Assembly: GCA_003255025.1 (NCBI GenBank)
Contig: QANY01009110.1
Coordinates: 1,054,001 to 1,118,000 of the forward strand
Source of the DNA: Datisca glomerata
Lineage: Eukaryota > Streptophyta > Magnoliopsida > Cucurbitales > Datiscaceae
Length of the DNA: 64,000 nucleotides
Reading direction: 5' to 3'
Made by a program: the position numbers and the translations under genes. The notes beneath the pieces are model-generated. The model had not been told where the DNA came from and did not search any database. It was given only the letters and a program-made list of their open reading frames with translations. Of the stretch, positions 49,582 to 60,700 are shown one piece after another (position 1 is the stretch's first letter; each line of letters opens with the position of its first letter).

Positions 49582-51021
49582 AGTCAGTTGAATTGGGATA
49601 AGTTGAATTGGGATAGTTGGTAACAAATTTATATTTATATTCTAGATATCATAGGTTTAAATCATATTTTTTTATTTTTTTTAAAATTTATAATGTAATT
49701 TTGATTAAAAAAAATGAAATACTTACGGAGTCAATCCGTTTAGAAAATGAATGACTCATATTAAATATAGAATTAAAAAAATCACATTACACTCTTATTT
49801 TTTTTCATTTTCAATGCATTTGGGTCGTTCAGAACTGAACGAGCGACCCAGATTTCTCAAACATAATCCTCCTATTGGATTTCTCAACAGAATGAGATAT
49901 GTATCCTGCAGGGGAGGCTGTATGGTTGATGATATGTGTAGACATTTTTTAAATTTCAAGAATTTATATTATATGTTCTTATAATCTGAATAGAATATGA
50001 AATGTCAAGACATGTGTTAGTTGGTTATATGAAGGAGTACTTAGATGTACCGAATAATTTATCCATATATAGATACGTGTGCGAATATATATCTCGTTCG
50101 ACCTTCTCTTTTTCTAACTGTGTTTTTTTATTTATTCAATCGATCGTTAATTTAGTATATGAAACTAAAACTGATAACTTATTAAATGAGTTCTTAAACT
50201 TACACATCGTTGTAAAAGTTTGTGGATAGGTTATCAATCTATAAGATAGCTCTATTTGTTTTCTCTAACACAACATGAGATGTTAAAGATAAACCATCTC
50301 ATTCACTCTGCTTCAAATTGTCAAATTCATTCAATGATTTAAGAGATATCTTTTTCTATTATATATGCATTGTCACATTGATAAACCCAACTTTGCGAGC
50401 TCTCTACAACTATTAAGGGGAGCGGCCACCTGTCAGTGAAGGGGGCAATTGCCCCCTCTTTCTTCTTGTAAAATTGTATGTATGTATATGTAATTACGTG
50501 TATCATTATATATCAAACTACTATTTGTCTCCCTTAATATATAAAATTATAAAAGTTTATACTATTTGTCCTTTTAAATTTAGAAATTACTAAATTAGTT
50601 ACTATTGTCCCGTTTAAGTTTGTAAAATTACCAAGCAATATATTATTTGTCTTATTCAAAATTTTAAAATTATCAAATTGTATAAATATTTTTTATTTAT
50701 TATTATGGCATGAGATTGAAAAAAAAATTGCTCTCATTTTATAAAACTTCTAACATCTCCCCCGAAGCTATCTCTCTGTTTCTTCTTGTTATAATTATGC
50801 TCATTCTTTCTTCTTGATCTAATCACAGCGTTAGCCTATATTTGTTTTATGATTACTCTTTTGACGTTTTAAATCTCACAAAAGAGATGAAAAGCCACGA
50901 TGATAATAGGTCTTCATTCATTCTCCATTGTTTTTGTTTCACAAGTCAATCATATCCATGGTTCTTTATACCATTTTCCTTACCATCTTTTTCCCATTTT
51001 TACGCATTAGGTTGCACTTAA
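49582..51021. other. AT-rich intergenic DNA, no gene seen
   Basis: The short open frames here lack recognisable domains. Around 50,440-50,690 the phrase AAATTATCAAA/AAATTACTAAATT with ACTATTTGTC recurs irregularly four times, a degenerate repeat. Confidence 0.45.
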
Positions 51022-52340
51022 GCTGTTGGAATCCGTGACGGCGCGTGACAGAAGGCGTCGTGGTGTTTAAAAAAATTGAATTTATTTATAAAACGATAAA
51101 CAATCGCATCGCCGCAGATCCCAAAGATAAAAACTTTTTAAATTGAAAAATATTTGTTCAGATCGAATCCATTATATATCTATACATTAAATCTAAGACA
51201 AACAAAGCTATGAATTGTACCTCTTGTAGTCTATCAAGCGTCCTTGCAAACAACGAACTTATAATCTCAAACACACTAGGACGTGTGAGGGTACGTAGAT
51301 TAAATCAAGACACTTTTTTGTCTCTAAATGTACTTAACACGTGAGATCTAGAGATTTTGGAGAAATGACTATTGAGACAAAACTCTGAGAGAATTAGGAA
51401 AACTCACAGAGCTTTTTTATTAACATTTAATCACACAGTTGCACGTCGATTGGAGTTGTAGCAATCATGAGGCCAATAGAATAATATCAACATATATCTC
51501 TTTAGGTCAATGATCATCATATTTTTAGGGATTTACATCAATTAACAAATTAATTACAAATGTGTCACTGTAAAGAGCCCCACTATGATTGAGCAACATT
51601 GTAGTGTCATACGGCACCGCAGTGTACCGTGAATAGTCATAGTGCCTCACGACACTGATGACTCACGACACCACTACAGACCCGTAAGGCACCATTGTAG
51701 TGTCGTGAGACATTACAGTAGTCCGTGTCAATCTCTAATTCAAAATCAATGATTGACGTGTGCTAGTCTAATATGTCACATGGCGATTATTTTCAAATTT
51801 ATTATTTATTTTGATCAGATAAATATCTAGATATAAGTTAATTCAAAATTAACTTATCTGATCATCCCAATCAACTATACTTGCTCTGGAAATTTAATTT
51901 ATGACGACCAAGTTAGTCATTTTCTCATGTCGTGAGATGATCACACTCTAGACTATGCACTACATATGTGACTTGAAGACCATGAACTCATAATTCTAAG
52001 TTTCAATAAACCATATTATTAATTAAGTTATTTAATTAAATAATTTTATTTATTAATTTCATTATTACTCAACTATAAATATGGAATTGTACTCTTAGAG
52101 ATTACAGAATGTATTTATAGAGTATTTTCGTGTAGTCCATTGATATAATTACTTCATGTAATTTTGTTCTCCAATTATTGTTTCGTAAATTAGAGTTGGT
52201 CAAAATTATTGTTTTACCCTTCTAATTAGCTCTTGATCATTAAGTACCATTAACCGCTAGTGATTGGCCAATTTATAATCGCATTATAAATTTGAACTCA
52301 ATAATCATTCAGTTTCAGAATTAATACTTAAGAAAACAAA
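51022..52340. repeat. LTR-like block, unclassified
   Basis: Starts TGTTGGAATCCGTGACGG, like an LTR terminus. It contains a stretch (51,900-52,270) whose phrases (ATCATCTCACGACATGAGAA on the minus strand, TATAAATA box, poly-purine leader) resemble plant Copia LTR interiors. A short run around 51,560-51,720 repeats CACGACAC/GTGTCGTGAG inverted words. No second copy or primer-binding site was found. Confidence 0.3.
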
Positions 52341-52955
52341 TGTACGATCCATTAGTTGAGCTTGAATTCCAAACTAGATCTAGAAATTTGTCAACCTAGT
52401 AAGCAATACACAACAATTTCATAACTAGATCTAGAAATTCTACAAATTAATTTACAAATTCAAAGTTAATGACTGCAATTTCATAATATATCGATCCATT
52501 CATAAATAAAATCTTATAAATTAAGAGTTTAAACATCACATAATTGAGAAAATGCATCTAAAATTGAATAATTTTAAGATTTCAAAAACCCAAAACACAT
52601 AAAAATCTAGGGTTTGAGAGAGATTACAAAATTGATGACATATATCTATAGAACATTCATAAAAAAATGAATAATTTCAAGATTTGAAGAATAAATTTAA
52701 GAGATCAAATGAGTTATAAATATACCTAGGGTTTGAGAAAATTTTGCTAGTAATTTGAGAGATTAAGAATTTTTTTTTTGTCAATGAGAGTGAGATAAGA
52801 GTGAGAGGGTGCAATTTTGACGAGATGGCTGTAAACTCCAGCCACAATCGACAACAAACGGCGGTAGGCTTAGGGGTTTCTTCTGTTCACGGGCGTTTTG
52901 TTTCCGAAACAACTCTCTGCTTTCTGTCTGTATGCGAGGGTCATAAAGTATTGTT

Positions 52956-53018
52956 GAAGGCGTCTTTTATAAAGACGCCTTCTACTTTTGTGAAGGCGTC
53001 TTTTATAAAGACGCCTTC
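52956..53018. repeat. Tandem 36-bp palindromic units
   Basis: Two copies of a palindrome with 12-base arms GAAGGCGTCTTT / AAAGACGCCTTC around TAT (52956-52982 and 52992-53018) are separated by TACTTTTGT. A third, decayed unit leads into the left inverted repeat. The tract generates the repeated KASFIKTPSTF phrase in one reading frame, which is not evidence of a gene. Confidence 0.85.
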
Positions 53019-53221
53019 TACTTTTGTGAAGGCGTTTTTATAAAAGACGTCTTCTACATGACCTCATTTGTGGCCATGCCAGCACGAAGACGTCTTTTAC
53101 AAATATGTTTTCGTCTTAACTGTACATTTTCACATTACTTTTGGAATTTATTTAAAAAATACAATTTTAATTATTTTTTTTCAAATATACTGTAGAATAC
53201 TCACAAATCTCGGTTATATGG

Positions 53222-53596
53222 ACTAGACCCCCATGGGAACTCTAAAGTTGAACGTTGATGGAGCTAAGGGGAAAGATGTTTTACGGTTGTGGGTATTTTT
53301 AGGGATGATTGGGGGAGGGGGGTTGTGGTGCTTTTACTAAAAGATTTGAAGGGATCTCTTCTCTCAATCAACGTGATGATGTACGTTGATTGATGTCAAG
53401 TTCTGAGTTGGCCTCAGAGTTGAGTTTCATTGTTTCTAAGCGCAAATCTATTTTTCCCTCAGATCGTTCATCATCTTTCTCACATATTCCTCGTAGTTGT
53501 AATGTGACAGCTCATAGGCTTGGCTGTTATGGTTTATCCATTGTGGATACTGTGTACTGGAGGGAGTCAGCACCTCATTTGTTGCTGGCCTTTTAG
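53222..53596 (+). pseudogene. LINE-derived RNase H domain fragment
   Basis: Two frames cover a plant LINE RNase H (RVT_3) domain with its middle deleted. First comes GTLKLNVDGAK with the first catalytic Asp, then after a frameshift VGIFRDDWGRGVVV. From 53,390 the end of the domain follows: FSHIPRSCNVTAHRLGCYG and DTVYWRESAPHLLLAF. An A-rich stretch follows at about 53,627. The frameshift, internal deletion and lack of a polymerase make it a dead 3' end of a LINE. Confidence 0.75.
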
Positions 53597-53856
53597 TTTC
53601 GTAGTAGTTTTGGCTTATACTGCAGTTAAAAAAAATGAAAACAAGCATGTGACGTGCACATGCTTATTAATTTAGCGTAAATATATGATATCATTTGTCA
53701 TTTCGGGCCTATGTCACCATTTTCATGTATTTGTCAACATATCTCTTTCTATTCAATTGCATATCTTAGTTGCTGCAAGATTAAGAAGTCAAGATGATGA
53801 AATGGTGATAATCAGATAAAACATGTCGACAGAATATCTTCTTACACTAACGTCAT

Positions 53857-54098
53857 AAGCGTGTGCATGTCACGTTATTGTTCCATTAGAACACATGTTA
53901 ATTTTAGAATGTCAAGTGTTGAAAATGAGAACTTGAAAAATACTACCGTGTTTTGCCAAAAATACTAAAGTGGGTCACAAGCATGTGCGTGTCACGTTAT
54001 TGTTCCATTAGAACACGTTAATTTTAGAATGTCAAGTGTTGAAAATGAAAACTTGAAAAATACTATCGTGTTTTGCCAAAAATACTAAAGTGGGTCAC
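53857..54098. repeat. Two-copy tandem duplication (~121 bp)
   Basis: Copies 53857-53978 and 53979-54098 share GTCACGTTATTGTTCCATTA, TTTTAGAATGTCAAGTGTTG and GTGTTTTGCCAAAAATACTA, with only a handful of differences. Confidence 0.85.
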
Positions 54099-54099
54099 T

Positions 54100-56825
54100 A
54101 CTCCAAAAGGTCGTGGGGCTAGTGTCATTTATCCTCTTTTTAACGAGAGCGCAAACACCTCACGCGACCCAAAAAATTGTTAGATATTTGGCAGACGTTT
54201 TAAATATGAACAAAGAGTAAACTACAGGTGGCAATGTTTGAGGAAAAAGTTAAAATTACCACTAAAGTTATCAATATTACTTGTAATAGATTGAAACATC
54301 ACTGAAAACATCATCTAAAACATAACCAAACTATCCAACATTTAGGCTCAGAAATAGAAAGCAACTATGATTGTAGATTAATTATACAAATTCATGGGCA
54401 CATTGTAATTAAATGCCAATTAGTTAGGACATCGATGCAATAATGTCATATAAGAGCATCCTAAAGGGCACATTGGTACGAGTTAAGTAAAAATGTTGGA
54501 AAAATTAAGTTGTTAAGAAAGTTTATGTGGGAAAGTTAGATGACAATATATTAAGATTATCATATTTTGTAACACACGGTTAAGTGAAAAAAGTTATTGA
54601 AAAGTATGATTTTCTTATTTGATATATATGATACTTGAGTAAGTTGTGTGAGAAATTTATATAAATTATATGAAAGTAATCAAATTATTTATTATTTATA
54701 GTTTTTTATCAACTTTTAATTTGTTACCAATGATTATTTATAGATTCTATTACACACTATGTCTTAACATATAATTTATATAAATTATATGAAAGTAATC
54801 AAATAATGTATATAATATTATATATTATATACATTATTTTATGCACTAATTATTTTATTAACACATCAATAAGATTAAATCAACTATTTTCTTTTATTAC
54901 GCCAAAAACTAAAATAATTTTTGTACTTACATCGTACAAATAAATTCAATAACACATTGTTCAAAATTACATAGCAAAATTGTATACAGATTCTCTAGTA
55001 GCAACTACTAAAAAATCTTAATGATTCATGTCGTGTTTGATTAAATTTTCTCTGATATCATAAATTAATTATCGTATAATTTTCCTCGTTTATGTATAAA
55101 AATAAATAGAATATAAATAACCGTCATTTATATTAACACGTTAAAATATTTAATAATACATAACAGCTTTTCCGTTATACTTTTTTTTAGTAGATATGCA
55201 TACCATGGTTATCAATATCCTTACGCTCTGGCTGGAACGGGCAAAATATTGTAGTTCTATCATAAAAACAAAACAGAATAATGATGTAATTTTTTGTTAT
55301 ATTTTGGTTAAATATAATTTAAAACTGAATATAAATGATTGATAGTCCTTTCATTCGAGGTTTAATCCAACATGTCCGGTCAGCCACACAAAAAATGAGA
55401 TGTGATAGACAATCAATGTATACTCTCCTTCATAAATTTAGTATTTTTTAAATATTGATAGTTTATGAATAATATTTATTTTAGGGAAGAAAATAATTTC
55501 TAATTTTGAAAAAATATTTAGTATTATTAACATGTATTCTAATACATTAGATTTTATATTATGTATATATGAAAAGTTTATCTATTCTTAAATCAAACTT
55601 AATATTTTATTTCATTCATTCCGATTAACGTGCATATCTTAATCTCTCGAGACGATCCTGAAACGAGTTGGCGGACGAGTCGGAAGAGATGAAAAAAATC
55701 TCAAAATTCGGTATCAGGACCGTTTCAGCTCCACCGAGATTGAAATATTTTATGACACTTTTGTGAGGCTTTGGTCTTGAAGAAAATAAAATATCAAATT
55801 CAAGTAGGAATAATTGAAACAAATAATGATATTTTTATGAAGATTTGAAAAAGTAAAAGTTATTTTAAAAATGTGTAGATGTGTTGTAAGATGAGAAAAT
55901 GGCTTGGTGAAGTTGATTTTTATGAGAAAATGGTAGAGAAAGTAATGTAAGATTGCTATTTTACCAGGTTAAATAACTTTATCATAATAAATGAGAATAC
56001 TTGTAATCAATATGTGAAAGTGCTGAAAAATACATTTAACACGTAATTTACCATGGATAATACTCAAATCAAATGCCCTAAGATATAATTAAAATTGCAT
56101 TGTGGAGAGGTGAATTTACTTCGACCTCTTTTCAATACATTGTTAAAAAAGATATTACCTTTTTTTAAATATATGAAGCATTCATTCGCAGATTTATATT
56201 CACACGGCATGATATTTTTTTTACAATAAACTCATGTTACAGAGAATTTTGATAAATTTATATCCTCTATGTCATCATATTTTAATGAGCTCCTGAATTA
56301 CTGAAATTTACGTGACATTTTAGTTAAACTATAGTTGATTATGTTTACTATCCAACTGACAGACTCTTAATTTTCATTTTAAATCCAATTGTCTAAATTT
56401 TCTTTAAAAAATTTGTAATGAATGGATTTTGAAAGAATTAAAAGTTATTTTAGGTTGTACTTTAAAAATTTTCTCTGAAAGGTTTTGTAACGAATGGATT
56501 TTAAAAAAATTAAAAGTTATTTTAGGTTATGCTTTAAAGTTAGTAGATTTTGTTTAACAAGTGACTTATAAAATGTTTAATGTAAAGATATCAAAATGAC
56601 TAAAAATTAGGAATAATGTCCACTCATACTCAAGAATTTTGAGTCATTTATAAGACAATTAATACCCACAAATTTTTAAACGAAAAAACTACAAAATTTT
56701 AAAAATATACAAAATTTGTTTTTGTATATTTTTAAAATTTTCACATTTATTTTTGTGTGAGTTAAATTGTTTGAAGGTATTTAACATGTGCAATCCATGA
56801 CAAAAGCCTTGCTTTTTGTTGTTTT
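54100..56825. other. AT-rich interior, no gene seen
   Basis: Very AT-rich. TTTATATAAATTATATGAAAG occurs twice (about 54,657 and 54,776). GTAACGAATGGATTTT-type phrases repeat at about 56,416 and 56,488. No coding pattern is recognisable. Confidence 0.5.
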
Positions 56826-57099
56826 AGATTTTTGAGTATTTTACAGTATTTTAAAAATAATAATTAAAATACAATATTTTTGAAACTAATTTTAAAAGTA
56901 AGGTGAAATGGTATAGCTAAGACGAAGACGTCTTTATAAAAAACATCTTCGCGGTGGGGCCACAAATGAGATCACGCAGAAGACATCTTTTGTAAAGACG
57001 CCATCATAAAAGTAGAACCATTTTATTAACCCCAACGGCGTAGAGGTGAGTCACTGACTCAACTTGATTTCGCTTTTGAACTATTTCATCAACCTCAAC

Positions 57100-57520
57100 G
57101 AGCGTAGAGGAGGACGAACTGGTGCTCTTGGATGAGGAGGTAGAAGACGTGCCCGAAACTCGTCTATTATGGAAGATGCTCCTATTGTGGATGAAGACCC
57201 ATATATTGTGGAGGAAGACCCGCTGCTTATTGTAGAGGAAAAAAATGTAGCAGCTATTATGAATGTAAGTCCATCATCACAAGTAACTCAATTACAAACA
57301 TATGAAAGACATCCAAGAAGAATGAGAAGACGACCACCGTGTGGTACGTAATTGATTTCTATTTTTTTGTATTTAGATTTTTGTAGAAATAATATAAAAT
57401 GTAAAGTCATTAAAAATGTATGCTGTTCATTGAGAATGTGTGGTAAAATCATAAAATATTCTACAAGATAAATGATTTTTGTATGCAGATTATGTTGATG
57501 ATGAGTTTTATATGTAAGTG
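57100..57520 (+). pseudogene. Possible Copia linker fragment
   Basis: An acidic open frame (VDEDPYIVEEDPLLIVEE) ends RHPRRMRRRPPCGT. About 130 bp later, after an acceptor-like TATGCAG, comes DYVDDEFYM. The (R)RRPP...DY pattern is typical of the linker between integrase and reverse transcriptase in Copia elements. Only this short stretch is present, so the call is weak. Confidence 0.3.
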
Positions 57521-57764
57521 TTAGTTTCTACACTGAAAGTGTATTTGCGAAAAAAGTTTTTGTAAAAATGACTTTCACTAATTAAAAGTCACATTTACAA
57601 AAGACATATTACAACGTGAAAACCAACCGTAATTTTAGAATTAGTTTCAAAACTATTTAATTTACACCATTTTTGTTTTAAAATCACGTTAAACCTGAAA
57701 TTCCCCGCCGCTGTTTCAGACTCTCACGACCTTCTCACTCCACAAGCAACACCAGTACCCAGCC

Positions 57765-60700
57765 ATGGCGGCTGTATCAGCACCATGCTTCACTTCCATG
57801 AAAACCCACAAATCATGTCGCAAACTTGACTTGGGACATGGGTTTTCAAGGAGCTTGGATTATGGGCATGTTAGAATTCACCAATCGAACAGTTTGCAGC
57901 TCAAAAGGCTGCAAGTGTCTGCTTCCGCTAGCAAGGACAATGCTGTTTCTGTTGGCGACTCTGTCCCTTCTGTCACTCGATCTAAGTAAGTTTTCTCCAA
58001 TGTCTAGGTCGATTTCACCGTTCAATCTTTCATTTTCTCTGTTTGTTCGACTTTTTATCCATATACATGTTTGGCCATTGGTGTTGTCCTTTGATTTTTT
58101 TTTTTGGTTTTATGCATTTTGTTTTAATTGGGTGTCATTCTAATAGTTTTGGTTGCCATTGAGCTGATTTACCCTTATTCCCCCACTTGGAGTTTGATTT
58201 GGGAGTTTTAAATATGATATTTTTAGGAGTTTGTATTATGATTATTATGAGTTTCTGTCATGAAAATTTAAGGACTTCGGTTAAATTTTGATAGAGAGCT
58301 CAAGGAACAATTATGGCATGAATTATTCGCCGTGATTCAAATAATGTTCGAATTTACAGAAATACAAAATGATGATTCAGAATGGTAAAACAAAGGATGC
58401 TGAGATTCAGAAGCAAAAGCGATATGATGTAGGTTATTCGAGTACATCTTAGTATATTGTAAGACGAGGTAGTTAGAACATAAAAACAAGGTATTCCCTT
58501 TAGAATTCAACAATGATGTGCTTGCCAAGGTTCATTGATGGTAGATTGCTGCAAACAAAGAATATGGGAACAAAGATTGTTCCTTAGGTTTGTTGGGCTA
58601 TGTTTGGATCTTACAAAACATAAAGTGAAGAAAACTGAGAAGAAAAGTAAGAGGAAATTGAAGGAAAAGGAAGGAATTTCCTCATATTCCAAGGACTCCA
58701 ACTTAAGTTTAACAACTTAAATCACGGAAAACCAGAAAACTAGAGCCTACTGGTTGCTGAAGAAGAGCTGAACACCAGTTATCAGGACCCTCACAAAAGC
58801 ATAAAGTATGAAAGAAATGACTCTTCTACAAACTGCGAACTTCTACTGAGCTGAACACCAGTTATGAGAACAATATTTGTGCTAGAAGGGCAAACTATAA
58901 TAGTCATAAAATGACTAGTTTTACTGAAAACTCGTGGGAATCAAGATAATTCGAAGGAGGAAAATGTTTAAAAAGGGAAAAGGGAGATCGAGAATGTGGT
59001 AAAAACTGAAATGCGTGGTCAGCTTTTATACTTGCTGAGTGATGTAAAGGATTATATATTGTTTCACATCCACCTATACAATTAGCATCTTGGAATCAAT
59101 AAAGCATATTTATATTCCCATCAGAGTAATCTCAATGAATGTCCTATAAAAAAAGAGTAATCTAATTGAGTGGAAAAGAAAAAAACACCAAAAATATGAA
59201 TGCTGGAGTTAATCTAGGAATCTCTACAAGACAGAAAATTTCTAAAGTGTTTTCTGATAATGGAATATTTTTGAAACTATTCTAATGTTTCTTTTAGATA
59301 AATGGTTCCTTGAATTTCAATGTTTCATGAATAATTTTTTGAAAACAGTTTCGGATCATAGCATGTTTTCTTGATGTTTCATGTTTACCGTTGCTAAAAA
59401 TGGGAAAATTATTTTAAAAATTTGCTGTCGGACTGGGCTTTTTTTTTTTGCTTCAACCTTCACACATGTAGAGGATGTATAAAACACACTAGGTTGTAAC
59501 TAGACGAGTTCAAGAATTTTTTTTTTGAAGAACACCAAAAAACTTGGGAAGAACATTTTGAGAATGTCAGTGTAATGAGAGAATGATGATATTGTTAATT
59601 TTATTTAAGCAAGTTTTAGTATGTGTGAAAATGATTTGAACATTGTTGTAATTTAAATAACTCAAAATATAGACATTCTTTACTTACATTATTGTAATTT
59701 AAATAACTCAAAATTTAGACATTCTTTCCATGAATATGCATATAACCTCTCAACCCCGTTATGTTTTGGACATTAGCATGCTAAAGCTGATCCATTCTCA
59801 TATCTATTTGATTGCAGGGTGAAACGCCACACTATATCTGTGTTTGTTGGAGATGAAAGTGGAATAATAAACCGAATTGCTGGAGTTTTTGCACGGAGAG
59901 GTTACAACATTGAGTCCCTTGCTGTTGGATTGAACAAGGACAGGGCTCTTTTTACTATTGTTGTCTCTGGAACAGAAAAGATTTTACGACAAGTGGTAGA
60001 ACAATTGAACAAACTTGTTAATGTTATCAAGGTTAGGATGAACTTTTCTAAATTTTTTGTCGGTAAATTAATATTTTCTTCTGCATCGCAATTTTCTTTT
60101 GTCTTTTCACTTTTAGATCAGACTATTACAGAAGTGGAGTATACAATGATTTGCACTATTCTAACATTTCAAAGGTTTGCTACATAATTCGATTGTAGTG
60201 AGTGTGGTAGGATTTTGATGCTTTTTGAAATAATCTCAAAATTTATGAAACCCTGAATGAAATAACACGTAATCTCGGTGAATTTGTTTAAAGTAGGATG
60301 AAGACAGATATGGATTTTAAATATGTTACGGTGAGGAACTTATGTGTCTCTACTGAGGACTTATTAGACAGAAAAGGGGGGGAATAAGGTATATGGATGA
60401 AATGTCTTTGCGATGTTGAATTTGACAATATTTGGAGTTAAAGCGTGCCAAAGATGGTGTTGGAGGTTGGTGCCAGGAATGTAAGTTAAGTTTCATGACT
60501 GTCTATTCTTCACTAAAATCACCTAGTATAAATAAAAACCCTGTCACTTCTACTTTGCCTGGTTTGTCTGTATATCCATACAATGAAAAAGATGCGCACA
60601 TGCGAGAGCAACAGCTGCCTTCGGTTATGTGGCTCACCCTTTCTTTTTTGTATGGTTAATCAGGTAGAGGATATCTCAAAAGAGCCTCAAGTGGAACGTG

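Larger units (their letters stand above)
53016..57016. mobile_element. Terminal-inverted-repeat element with LINE fragment inside
   Basis: About 195 bp at 53016-53210 pairs with the inverse of 56826-57016. Shared order: TTCTACTTTT.TGA.GGCGT, AAAGA.GTCTTCT, CTCATTTGTGGCC, CGAAGA.GT.TTTTA, TTTCAC.TTACTTTT, ACAATTTTAATTATT, AATACTCA.AAATCT. The 3.6-kb interior contains a LINE RNase H fragment at its left, a tandem duplication and AT-rich DNA. No transposase is recognised and no target duplication is clear, so it may be non-autonomous or two facing copies of one short element. Confidence 0.5.

Noticed and set aside
50430..50700. A possible tandem gene or satellite from repeated ACTATTTGTC phrases
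   Set aside because: Only four irregular, degenerate occurrences; insufficient for a defined array.
54096..54130. CACTACTCCAAAAGG as a CACTA-transposon terminus
   Set aside because: No inverse CTTTTGGAGTAGTG end or 3-bp target duplication was found nearby. The CACTA string also falls at the end of a tandem duplication.
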